Source of the DNA: Flavobacteriaceae bacterium NBU2973
GTDB taxonomy: Bacteria; Bacteroidota; Bacteroidia; Flavobacteriales; Flavobacteriaceae
DNA length: 64,000 nt
NCBI GenBank assembly: GCA_026162565.1
Contig: JAOEIQ010000003.1
Coordinates: 62,001-126,000, forward strand
Reading direction: 5' to 3'
The notes below the pieces were generated by a model. It saw nothing but the letters and a program-made list of their open reading frames with translations, did no database searches and had not been told where the DNA came from. Below are positions 54,250-62,907 of this stretch, in pieces; positions within the stretch are counted from its first letter, which is position 1, and each line of letters opens with the position of its first letter. The translations under genes and the position numbers were made by a program.

Positions 54250-55050
54250 TTAATTTAATAGAAGTTCTTTTAATAAGATGTAAATAGCCATAATTAATAC
54301 AAAATAACCAAACCCTTTTTTTAGTTTTTTACCGTCTATAAAGTTATTGAGCCAAACACCTATAAAAATTCCGACTATTGACAATACAGAAAAAATTAAT
54401 AAAAATTGCCAGTCTATTTCTAAATTTTCTACATCACCAATAAAACCAATCAACGATTTTACTGCAATAATAAGTAATGAGGTTGCAATAGCTTTTTTCA
54501 TTGGAAGTTTAGCAAATAATACAAGTGCTGGAATAATTAAAAATCCACCTCCTGCTCCAACAATACCTGTTAAAACACCAACTACAAAACCTTCAACTAA
54601 TATTAATGGATAATTATATGAAACTATGGAGTCTGCATTAGTATCTTTTCGTTCTCTAATCATTGAGACAGAAGCTAATAACATAAGGATAGCAAACAGT
54701 AACATGATTGCGATGTTTTTAGTCACTTCAAAATTATGTATTGAAAATAGCACATCTGGAATTGCTGGAACGAGATACTTTCGTGTTACATAAACAGCAA
54801 TAAAAGCGGGAATAGCAAATACTATAGCTGTTCTAAAATCTACAAGCCCTTTTTGAATATTTTTAATAGCACCAACTAATGCAGATATTCCAACTACAAA
54901 TAACGAATATGCTGTAGCAGTAACTGGATTAATATGAAGTAAGTACACTAAAATTGGTACAGTTAATATAGAACCGCCTCCTCCAATCAGCCCAAGCACA
55001 AGACCTACAAGCAAAGCTCCAAAATATCCTAAAATTTGAGTGCTATCCAT
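54250..55050 (-). CDS. TauE/SafE family sulfite exporter-like permease
   Basis: A 266-residue protein with about eight hydrophobic segments and two internal repeats: LVGLVLGLIGGGGSILTVPILVYLLHINPVTATAYSLFVVG and VGVLTGIVGAGGGFLIIPALVLFAKLPMKKAIATSLLIIA, the TauE/SafE signature. It exports sulfite or sulfonates; next to the persulfide-oxidising enzyme it would remove the sulfite formed (inference). It starts directly at the end of mnmE, with no base in between. Confidence 0.88.
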   Translation of the reverse strand: MDSTQILGYFGALLVGLVLGLIGGGGSILTVPILVYLLHINPVTATAYSLFVVGISALVGAIKNIQKGLVDFRTAIVFAIPAFIAVYVTRKYLVPAIPDVLFSIHNFEVTKNIAIMLLFAILMLLASVSMIRERKDTNADSIVSYNYPLILVEGFVVGVLTGIVGAGGGFLIIPALVLFAKLPMKKAIATSLLIIAVKSLIGFIGDVENLEIDWQFLLIFSVLSIVGIFIGVWLNNFIDGKKLKKGFGYFVLIMAIYILLKELLLN

Positions 55051-56445
55051 TTATTTCCCAATACAAAAGTTAGCGAAGATGTTACCTAACAAATCATCTG
55101 TTGTGATCTCACCTGTTATTTCTCCAAAATGAAATAAAGCTTGACGAATATCTATGGCCATTAAATCTCCTGACAAACCTGAATCTAAACCAAATTTCAC
55201 TTTTTGAATTTCTTCAAAAGCTTTTAATAAAGCATCGTAATGACGAGAATTTGTTACAATAGTTTCATTATTTCTTAATGCTCCTGTATTAATTAAACTC
55301 AAAAGTGACTCTGTTAATTGCTCTACTCCTTTTCCAGTTTTGGCAGAAAGTAACAGCACTTCTGAAATTTCTTTTTTTAATATTTCTGTTTGAGAGTTAT
55401 TTAAATTATCTATTTTGTTAGCAATAATTAAAAGTGGTTTTAAAGGATGTTTATTTTTAATCTTCTCTATCTCTATTTTTACTTGTTTTAGATTATCGAT
55501 ACTTTTAAAACTATCAAATAAATAGACAACAACTTGAGATTGGTCAATTTTTTCAAATGTTTTTTTAATACCAATACTTTCTACTACATCTTTAGTTTCT
55601 CTAATTCCAGCAGTATCTATAAATCTAAAACCTATTCCACCTATAGATATCTCGTCTTCAATTGTGTCTCTAGTAGTTCCAGCAATTTCAGAAACGATTG
55701 CGCGTTCTTCATTTAATAAGGCATTGAGTAAAGTTGATTTACCTACATTAGGTTCTCCAACTATGGCAATAGGTATTCCATTTTTTATGACATTACCAAC
55801 TGCAAAGCTATCCATTAGGCGTTTTAACACAAACGAAATTCGATCTATTAATTCCTTAAAAGCTGAACGATCTGCAAACTCAACATCTTCTTCAGAAAAA
55901 TCTAATTCTAATTCAATTAATGAAGCAAAATTCATAAGTTCCTCTCTAAGTTTTGCTATTTCAGAAGAAAATCCACCTCGCATTTGCTGCATAGCAACTT
56001 GATGTGACGCTTCATTATCACTAGAAATTAAATCAGCAACTGCTTCAGCTTGAGACAGATCTAACTTACCATTCAAAAAAGCTCGTAAAGTAAACTCACC
56101 TGCATTAGCCATTCTACATCCATTCCTCAAAAACAATTGAATAATTTCTTGCTGAATATATGTTGAGCCATGACAAGAAATTTCTACAACATTTTCTCCT
56201 GTGTAAGAGTTCGGATTTTTAAAAACAGAAACTAACACTTCATCAATTTCTCTTGAATCATCAACTATATGTCCAAGGTGAATAGTATGCGTATGTTGTT
56301 TTGCAAGTGATTTGTTTTGTATTACAGATTTAAAACAAGAATCAACTATACTAATTGCCTCTTGACCAGAAAGTCTAATCACAGATATTGCTCCAGAACC
56401 AGAAGGCGTTGCTAATGCAACAATAGTATCGTTATTAAATGACAT
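55051..56445 (-). CDS. mnmE: tRNA modification GTPase MnmE
   Basis: A 464-residue protein: N-terminal folate-binding domain (DTIVALATPSGSGAISVIRLSG), helical middle, G domain with GEPNVGKSTLLNALL (about 229-243), AGTTRDT, DTAGIRET, ANKID, and the C-terminal CIGK with the functional Cys. With MnmG it makes the 5-carboxymethylaminomethyl modification of wobble uridine. Length is normal. Confidence 0.96.
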   Translation of the reverse strand: MSFNNDTIVALATPSGSGAISVIRLSGQEAISIVDSCFKSVIQNKSLAKQHTHTIHLGHIVDDSREIDEVLVSVFKNPNSYTGENVVEISCHGSTYIQQEIIQLFLRNGCRMANAGEFTLRAFLNGKLDLSQAEAVADLISSDNEASHQVAMQQMRGGFSSEIAKLREELMNFASLIELELDFSEEDVEFADRSAFKELIDRISFVLKRLMDSFAVGNVIKNGIPIAIVGEPNVGKSTLLNALLNEERAIVSEIAGTTRDTIEDEISIGGIGFRFIDTAGIRETKDVVESIGIKKTFEKIDQSQVVVYLFDSFKSIDNLKQVKIEIEKIKNKHPLKPLLIIANKIDNLNNSQTEILKKEISEVLLLSAKTGKGVEQLTESLLSLINTGALRNNETIVTNSRHYDALLKAFEEIQKVKFGLDSGLSGDLMAIDIRQALFHFGEITGEITTDDLLGNIFANFCIGK

Positions 56446-56481
56446 AAAACCTAAATTTTAACAAAAGTATTAAAATGATTA

Positions 56482-56513
56482 TTGATAAGTATTTTGAATA
56501 TCTCTTATATTTG
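56482..56513 (+). promoter_or_regulatory. Candidate promoter of the TlpA-type lipoprotein gene
   Basis: TTG (56482-56484), spacer of 21, TATATTTG (56506-56513), 17 bases before the ATG. Confidence 0.45.
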
Positions 56514-56529
56514 AAAAAAACGTATTAAA

Positions 56530-57684
56530 ATGAAAAAGAAATTATTTTTATTAGTCATAATATCACTTTTCGTTTCTTGTAAGCAAGATAAAAATTCAAG
56601 CGATAAGTTTGAAATTACTGGAACAGCTGCTGGAATACCAAATGGTGTAAGAGTTTATTTAAAATCTAATGAAGATCCAAGAAATTTAAAAATAACTGAT
56701 ACTGCAATCATTAAGGACGAAAAATTCTTTTTCACTGGATCTACAAAAGGTCCTGTGTCAAGAGGACTTTATATTAATAGTGTTAGAAGAAGTATTCCTT
56801 TGATTGTTGAGAAAGGTAACATTACTATTAATGTAGATAAAGACGATATTACCAAATCAACAATTACTGGTAGCAAAAACAATGAATTGCTGCAAGAATT
56901 TGCAGCAACAAGAAAACTATTAAATCAAAAAAGAATTGATTTAGCTTCAGAAATAAGATCGATTGATCACGATATTGAAAAAGATCGTCATGAGCAATTG
57001 TTAAATCAATTAACAAAACTAAATAGTGAGGTAGAAAATTACACCTATACTTTTATTGATAAGTATCCTGACTCTGAAGTTTCATTGATGGCTTTATCGT
57101 ATGAAATTGGTAAGAAAAATATTGATATAGGAAAATTCAAAAAAGCATTTGAACAATTAAAAAATATTACTGATAGATATCCTGAAAATAAAAAAATTGC
57201 ACAAAAAATATCTAGTTATATAGATCAACGAAGTGCTGAATTAAATTTGCAAATCGGTAAAACAGCACCAAAATTTAGCGCTCCAGATAAAGATGGTAAT
57301 ATGATGGCTTTAGATGATTTAATGGGAAAAGTAACAATAATCGATTTTTGGGCAGCTTGGTGTGGACCATGTAGAAGAGAAAATCCAAATGTGGTTAAAG
57401 TATATGAAAAATACCATGATAAAGGGCTAGAAATTATTGGTGTATCTCTAGATGGTAATAGAAGACAACAAGATCCAAAAGCTGCTTGGTTAAAAGCTAT
57501 AGAAGATGATAAATTAACTTGGCATCATGTATCTAGCCTACAGTATTTTAATGATCCTGTTGCTAGACTCTACGACGTGCAATCTATCCCTAGAACGTTT
57601 ATTCTTGATGAAAAAGGTAAGATAGTTGCTAAAAATTTACGAGGTCAAGCCCTTGAAGATAAGATTGCTGAATTACTAAACTAA
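56530..57684 (+). CDS. TlpA-type disulfide oxidoreductase lipoprotein with DUF4369 domain
   Basis: A 384-residue lipoprotein (SLFVSC, Cys17). Residues about 25-115 are a DUF4369-type beta domain (FEITGTAAGIPNGVRVYLKSNED), then a helical segment (120-240), then a thioredoxin domain (about 245-384) with WAAWCGPC (Cys278, Cys281), the reducing CGPC motif, and SIPRTFILD with the cis-Pro. Probably a periplasmic thiol-disulfide enzyme in cytochrome or stress-related maturation. The window's other such lipoprotein (8431) lacks both cysteines. Confidence 0.9.
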   Translation: MKKKLFLLVIISLFVSCKQDKNSSDKFEITGTAAGIPNGVRVYLKSNEDPRNLKITDTAIIKDEKFFFTGSTKGPVSRGLYINSVRRSIPLIVEKGNITINVDKDDITKSTITGSKNNELLQEFAATRKLLNQKRIDLASEIRSIDHDIEKDRHEQLLNQLTKLNSEVENYTYTFIDKYPDSEVSLMALSYEIGKKNIDIGKFKKAFEQLKNITDRYPENKKIAQKISSYIDQRSAELNLQIGKTAPKFSAPDKDGNMMALDDLMGKVTIIDFWAAWCGPCRRENPNVVKVYEKYHDKGLEIIGVSLDGNRRQQDPKAAWLKAIEDDKLTWHHVSSLQYFNDPVARLYDVQSIPRTFILDEKGKIVAKNLRGQALEDKIAELLN

Positions 57685-57686
57685 AT

Positions 57687-57717
57687 AAAAAGGCTTCTAC
57701 ATATAGAAGCCTTTTTT
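57687..57717. terminator. Bidirectional hairpin terminator
   Basis: AAAAAGGCTTCTA (57687-57699), loop CATA, TAGAAGCCTTTTTT: 13-bp stem between the converging TlpA-type and rhomboid genes. Confidence 0.88.
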
Positions 57718-57718
57718 A

Positions 57719-58369
57719 TTATAATTTCCCTGATCGTTTCATTATATACAATAGCACTATTGGTAATGCTAAAAGTATGATCATACTTAAATTTTTTTCA
57801 AAAAGCCAAGACGCAAACAACAATGTAAACACATAACCACCAATTGCTCCGCCAAAATGGGCATCATGACCTATGTTACCAAATTTATTTTTCATTCCAT
57901 AAATTGAGTAAAGTAAGTACCCAACTCCAAAAATATAAGCTGGTATTGGTATAGGAATCAACATTAAGTATAAGCTCATATCTGGTTGTAATAAAATTGC
58001 TGAATAAACGATTCCAGTTACTGCACCACTTGCTCCAACTGCACTGTAATGGTATTCATCTTTATGAAAATAAAAAGATAAAAAATTACCAACAAGCAGA
58101 CTTGCAACATAAATAATTAAAAAACTAGTAGTATTTAAATACGAAATAACTACATCTGCAAAAACATAAAGGGTAAACATATTAAATGCTAAATGCATGG
58201 TGTCCACATGTAAAAACCCAGAACTAAACATTCTAATTTGTTCTCTTCTTCTAATACCACCAATATTAAACTTATATTTTTCAAAAAAAGAAAAGTCATT
58301 AAAACCTTTCATTGATATAATTACATTTGCAGCTATAATTATTATTGTTATTAAACTTAAATTACCCAT
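57719..58369 (-). CDS. Rhomboid family intramembrane serine protease
   Basis: A 216-residue six-helix membrane protein. Catalytic Ser in GASGAVTGIVYS and catalytic His in GHDAHFGGAIGGYVF; the HxxxN oxyanion pair is in HVDTMHLAFNMFTLY. It cleaves transmembrane substrates within the membrane. The C-terminus is short and basic (MKRSGKL). Divergent from the acyltransferase gene. Confidence 0.88.
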   Translation of the reverse strand: MGNLSLITIIIIAANVIISMKGFNDFSFFEKYKFNIGGIRRREQIRMFSSGFLHVDTMHLAFNMFTLYVFADVVISYLNTTSFLIIYVASLLVGNFLSFYFHKDEYHYSAVGASGAVTGIVYSAILLQPDMSLYLMLIPIPIPAYIFGVGYLLYSIYGMKNKFGNIGHDAHFGGAIGGYVFTLLFASWLFEKNLSMIILLALPIVLLYIMKRSGKL

Positions 58370-58430
58370 AAACTGTAAAGTTAAAATTAAATATGCTCTA
58401 TATTTGCTAGAACAAATCTAAAACTAATTC

Positions 58431-59330
58431 ATGCAATTTATTGCTTACATATTAATTTATCCATTTTTATGGTTAATTTCTATACTTCCGTTTAGGTTAC
58501 TTTATGCCTTCTCTGATGGATTATTTGTTTTACTTTACTATATAATAGGCTATAGAAGAAAAACTGTAAAAGACAATTTAGATTTAGTTTTCCCAAATAA
58601 ATCTGAAAAAGAAAAAAAACGAATTACAAAAGCTTTCTACCATCACCTTTGTGATATGATTGTTGAGGCAATAAAATCTATGACGATTTCTGAAAAAGAA
58701 ATGAAAAAACGATTTACATTCTCTAACGTAGAAGTCATTAATACTATTGAAAAACAAAATAAAAGCATTGTTTTAATGTGCGCTCATTACGGAAGTTGGG
58801 AATGGATTTTTATTCTTCAAACTTATGTGACATCTAAAGGCTATGCTGTATACAAAAGATTGGCAAATAAACATTTTGATAGACTTGTAAAACGAATTAG
58901 AGCGAGATATAACAGTTACCTTATTACAACTAAAGAAACAGTGCCTATATTAGTAGACTCAAAGCGAAAAGGTGAATTAACCATAAGCGGCTTTGTTTCT
59001 GACCAAACACCAAAACCTCGTAAAGCCTTTCATTGGAATGAATTTTTAGGCATTACTGTTCCTGTACATACTGGAGCAGAGATGCTTGCAAAAAAACTAG
59101 ATATGGCTGTTGTGTTTTTTGGAGTTAAACGATTAAAAAGAGGCTATTACGAAACATCATTTAAAACTTTAGCTATCAATCCCAAGGAGTTTGAAAATTA
59201 TAAAATAACTGATGCTTTTTTAAAATTAGTTGAAGAACAAATACACGAAGCTCCAGAATATTATTTGTGGACACACAAACGCTGGAAATACAGAGATCGT
59301 GTTCCTGAAAAATATAAAGCTAAAGATTAA
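58431..59330 (+). CDS. Lysophospholipid/lipid A acyltransferase (LpxL/HtrB family)
   Basis: A 299-residue membrane-anchored enzyme: hydrophobic N-terminus (5-40), the HX4(D/E) active-site motif in CAHYGSWEW (about 116-124), SDQTPKP and HTGAEMLAKKLDMAVVFF. It adds a secondary acyl chain to lipid A precursor or a related lipid. A TATATTTG box (58399-58406) lies 24 bases upstream of the ATG without a clear -33 element. Its last 11 bases overlap the end of the converging aminotransferase gene. Confidence 0.88.
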   Translation: MQFIAYILIYPFLWLISILPFRLLYAFSDGLFVLLYYIIGYRRKTVKDNLDLVFPNKSEKEKKRITKAFYHHLCDMIVEAIKSMTISEKEMKKRFTFSNVEVINTIEKQNKSIVLMCAHYGSWEWIFILQTYVTSKGYAVYKRLANKHFDRLVKRIRARYNSYLITTKETVPILVDSKRKGELTISGFVSDQTPKPRKAFHWNEFLGITVPVHTGAEMLAKKLDMAVVFFGVKRLKRGYYETSFKTLAINPKEFENYKITDAFLKLVEEQIHEAPEYYLWTHKRWKYRDRVPEKYKAKD

Positions 59331-60831
59331 ACCAACTATCTATTGCCTTGTTTCTATTATTAGCAATAAAAGATTTGTGTACAAATTCATTAGTGCATCT
59401 GTCGTAATCATAATCATTAGCCCAATCTTGATGATTTTCAGCTAGTTCAATAATACTATTACAAACAAATTCTACTTCAGCATCAGTGGTAGTTGGATGA
59501 ATTGACATACGTATCCAACCCGGTTTTCTAACTAAATCACCAATTGATATTTCGTTTGTTAACTCATTAGATGTTTGCTGGTCTACGTGTAAAAGAAAAT
59601 GACCATAAGTACCTGCACAACTACAACCTCCACGTGTTTGAATACCAAAACGATCATTTAATAATTTTACTCCTAAATTATAATGCAAATTATCGATATA
59701 AAAAGAAACAACGCCAAGTCGGTTTTTATGTTGAGATGCTAAAATATTAATATTAGAAACACCTTCTAATCTTTTAAAAACTTGATCTAAAATTTCATGT
59801 TCACGATCCAGCATTTGCTTCACTCCCATTTGCTCTTTTAACTTAATAGCTAAAGCTGTTTTTATAGTTTGTAGAAAACCTGGTGTTCCTCCATCTTCTC
59901 TTTCTTCTATATTATCAAAATACTTATGCTCTCCCCAAGGATTAGTCCAACTTACTGTTCCACCTCCTGGACAATCAGGAATCATATTATTGTATAGCTT
60001 TTTATTAAACAGCAAAACACCAGAAGTTCCTGGACCACCAAGAAATTTATGAGGTGAGAAAAAGATTGCATCTAAATAGGCATCTTTATCTTCAGGATGC
60101 ATATCTATTTTAACATAAGGAGCAGAACAAGCAAAATCTACAAAACACACACCTCCTTGTTCATGCATAACTTTTGCAATTTCATGATGTGGTGTTTGAA
60201 TACCTGTAACATTAGAACCTCCAGTTATTGAAGCAATTTTAAGTGTACAATGCTTATACTTGTCTAGGAGCTTTTTTAAATTGTCCATACAAAAAAGCCC
60301 TTCTGAACAGGGAGGAATCACCTCAACTCTAGCCATAGTTTCTAACCATGATGTCTGGTTAGAATGATGCTCCATATGTGTAACAAAAACCACTGGACGA
60401 ATTTCATCTGGGATATCTGTATACTTTTCAAGATTTTCTGGAACTTTTAAACCTAAAATTCTTTGAAATTTATTTACCACACCTGTCATGCCAGTGCCAG
60501 ACACTATTAGCACATCATCCTCATTACAATTAACATGTTTTTTTATAATGTGCTTTGCTTTATGATATGCAATAGTCATTGCAGTACCAGACTCTGTTGT
60601 TTCAGTATGAGTATTGGCTACATAAGGACCAAAATCATTACATATTTTTTCTTCTATAGGTCTGTATAATCTACCGGAAGCTGTCCAATCTGTATAAATA
60701 ATTTTCTTAACACCATAAGGTGTTTCAAATTCTTGATCTATACCAATAATATGCTTTCTAAATTGTTCGAAATAACTTTCCAATTTAGAATCTTGAGACT
60801 TAACAGGTTCTGTAGATATCATAATTGACAT
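59320..60831 (-). CDS. Class V (SufS/NifS-like) PLP aminotransferase
   Basis: A 503-residue protein, longer than SufS (about 405). Motifs: SGTGMTGVVNKFQR, THMEHHSNQTSW, DFACSAPYVKIDMHPED, the PLP lysine in FFSPHKFLGGPGTSGVLLF, and RGGCSCAGTYGHFLLH with conserved cysteines near the position of the SufS catalytic loop. It could be a cysteine desulfurase or an isopenicillin-epimerase-like enzyme; not settled. It lies 18 bases after the phosphohexomutase gene on the same strand. Confidence 0.85.
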   Translation of the reverse strand: MSIMISTEPVKSQDSKLESYFEQFRKHIIGIDQEFETPYGVKKIIYTDWTASGRLYRPIEEKICNDFGPYVANTHTETTESGTAMTIAYHKAKHIIKKHVNCNEDDVLIVSGTGMTGVVNKFQRILGLKVPENLEKYTDIPDEIRPVVFVTHMEHHSNQTSWLETMARVEVIPPCSEGLFCMDNLKKLLDKYKHCTLKIASITGGSNVTGIQTPHHEIAKVMHEQGGVCFVDFACSAPYVKIDMHPEDKDAYLDAIFFSPHKFLGGPGTSGVLLFNKKLYNNMIPDCPGGGTVSWTNPWGEHKYFDNIEEREDGGTPGFLQTIKTALAIKLKEQMGVKQMLDREHEILDQVFKRLEGVSNINILASQHKNRLGVVSFYIDNLHYNLGVKLLNDRFGIQTRGGCSCAGTYGHFLLHVDQQTSNELTNEISIGDLVRKPGWIRMSIHPTTTDAEVEFVCNSIIELAENHQDWANDYDYDRCTNEFVHKSFIANNRNKAIDSWFNL

Positions 60832-60848
60832 TTTGAATTACAAAAATA

Positions 60849-62237
60849 CTAAATATTAGCTACAGCTTTAATTTCAGAAATAAATTTGTTGGCTAAATCA
60901 TCCGCTAAATCTTGGGATTTAGCTTCAGTGTAAACTCTAATAATTGGTTCAGTATTACTTTTTCTTAAGTGAACCCAATTATCAGGGAAATCTATTTTAA
61001 CGCCATCAATAGTTGTAATATTCTCATTTGCATACCGAGACTCCATAGTTTTTAATATGGCATCCACGTCTAATTCTGGAGTTAACTGAATTTTCTTTTT
61101 ACTCATGAAATATTGAGGATAGGTTGCTTTTAATTCACTCACACGCATTTTTGTTTCTGCCAAATGACTTAAAAATAAAGCGACACCGACTAGTGCATCA
61201 CGACCATAATGAGATTCAGGATAGATGATACCTCCATTACCCTCACCTCCAATTACGGTATTAGTTTCTTTCATGAGAGTGACGACATTAACCTCTCCAA
61301 CAGCACTGGCTTGATATTTGCCACCATGCCTTTCGGTTACATCTCTCAAAGCTCTAGTAGAACTCATATTGCTTACTGTATTTCCTGGCGTTTTACTCAA
61401 AACATAATCTGCACAAGCAACCAAGGTATATTCTTCTCCAAACATCTCACCAGTCTCATCCATAAATGCTAATCGATCTACATCAGGATCGACTACAATT
61501 CCTAAATCTGCTCGTTCACTTACAACCATTTTAGACAAATCTGTTAAATGCTCTTTCAAAGGTTCTGGGTTATGAGGAAAATGGCCATTAGGCTCACAAT
61601 ATAGCTTTACAGGATGTACTCCTAATCGCTCTAATAATAATGGCATTGCGATTCCTCCTGTAGAATTAACACCATCAACAACTACCTTAAAATTGGCGTC
61701 TTCAATAGCTTTTTTATTAACCAATGGTAATTTTAAAACCTCATCAATATGCATATCTATGTATGCTTGGTTTTTTGTTATTTTCCCTAAACTATCTACA
61801 TCTGAAAAATCCATATTATCAGCTTCTGCAATTTGTAAGATTTTTGCTCCTTCTGTAGCATTCAAAAATTCTCCTTTTGCATCTAATAACTTTAAGGCAT
61901 TCCACTGTTTTGGGTTATGGCTAGCTGTTAAAATTATACCTCCATCTGCATGCTCCATTGGAACAGCAATTTCAACTGTTGGTGTTGTCGATAAACCTAA
62001 ATCAACCACATGAATTCCGAGACCAACTAGCGTATTCATAACCAAATTTTGAATCATTTCTCCAGAAATTCTAGCGTCTCTTCCAACAACAACTTTATAA
62101 TTGTCTTTTTGTCTTTGTTGTTTAATCCATGTTCCATACGCAGAGGCAAATTTTACAGCATCAATTGGTGTTAAATTATCTCCAACTTTACCTCCAATAG
62201 TTCCTCTTATTCCAGATATTGATTTTATGAGTGTCAT
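60849..62237 (-). CDS. glmM: Phosphoglucosamine mutase / phosphohexomutase
   Basis: A 462-residue alpha-D-phosphohexomutase of the GlmM type: SGIRGTIGG, catalytic phosphoserine loop TASHNPKQWNALK (Ser near 104), metal loop DPDVDRLAFMDETG, GEGNGGIIYPESHYGRDA and the phosphate-binding RKSNTEPIIRVYTEA. It converts glucosamine-6-P to glucosamine-1-P for cell-wall and lipid A precursors, though phosphomannomutase activity cannot be excluded. Confidence 0.9.
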   Translation of the reverse strand: MTLIKSISGIRGTIGGKVGDNLTPIDAVKFASAYGTWIKQQRQKDNYKVVVGRDARISGEMIQNLVMNTLVGLGIHVVDLGLSTTPTVEIAVPMEHADGGIILTASHNPKQWNALKLLDAKGEFLNATEGAKILQIAEADNMDFSDVDSLGKITKNQAYIDMHIDEVLKLPLVNKKAIEDANFKVVVDGVNSTGGIAMPLLLERLGVHPVKLYCEPNGHFPHNPEPLKEHLTDLSKMVVSERADLGIVVDPDVDRLAFMDETGEMFGEEYTLVACADYVLSKTPGNTVSNMSSTRALRDVTERHGGKYQASAVGEVNVVTLMKETNTVIGGEGNGGIIYPESHYGRDALVGVALFLSHLAETKMRVSELKATYPQYFMSKKKIQLTPELDVDAILKTMESRYANENITTIDGVKIDFPDNWVHLRKSNTEPIIRVYTEAKSQDLADDLANKFISEIKAVANI

Positions 62238-62310
62238 TTTTCATTTTTTATTTCTAACAAATATACAATTAGTACTCATTTTTTTGATACTAATTTGTAA
62301 ATTCGAAAAC

Positions 62311-62907
62311 ATGAATTTCCTTGCACATATTTATTTATCTGGAGACAATGAGCAAATTAAAATTGGTAATTTTATTGCTGATGGAATTAGAGGAAAAAAA
62401 TATAAAGTGTATTCAAAAAACATACAAAAAGGAATTCTTCTACACAGAGAAATAGACACCTTTACAGATGCACATAAAACAGTTCGTTTAAGTACAAAAC
62501 GATTGCACAAAAATTATGGGCATTATTCTGGAGTAATTGTAGATATTTTGTATGATCATTTTTTAGCAAAAAACTGGAAAGACTATTCAGATGAACCTCT
62601 AGATAAATATGTTGAAGATTTTTACGATTCGCTTGAAACTAATTTTGAGGTTTTACCAGAACGTATTCAAAAAATGATGCCTTTTATGATTGCAGATAAT
62701 TGGTTACTTAATTATCAATCGATAGATGGAATACAAAATGTATTAGAAGGAATGAACAGGCGCACTAAAAATAGATCTCAAATGAATCTAGCTGTAAATG
62801 AACTACAAGAGTTTTACAATGAATTTGAAACAGAATTCACTGTTTTCTTTGAGGAATTAATTATATTTTCAAAACATAAACTAATCGAATTAAATAACGA
62901 TTTATGA
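62311..62907 (+). CDS. Acyl carrier protein phosphodiesterase (AcpH/DUF479 family)
   Basis: Start at 62311 (MNFLAHIYLSGDNEQIKIGNF) gives 198 residues; an earlier in-frame start at 62101 would run through the glmM gene. Motifs: NFLAHIYLS, GNFIADGIRG, GILLHREIDTFTDAHKTVR, VIVDILYDHFLAKNW. The family removes 4'-phosphopantetheine from holo-ACP. Divergent from glmM (73 bases). Confidence 0.88.
   Translation: MNFLAHIYLSGDNEQIKIGNFIADGIRGKKYKVYSKNIQKGILLHREIDTFTDAHKTVRLSTKRLHKNYGHYSGVIVDILYDHFLAKNWKDYSDEPLDKYVEDFYDSLETNFEVLPERIQKMMPFMIADNWLLNYQSIDGIQNVLEGMNRRTKNRSQMNLAVNELQEFYNEFETEFTVFFEELIIFSKHKLIELNNDL

Noticed and set aside
62101-62310. N-terminal extension of the ACP phosphodiesterase
   Set aside because: It overlaps the start of glmM on the other strand; the family N-terminus MNFLAHIYLS is at 62311.
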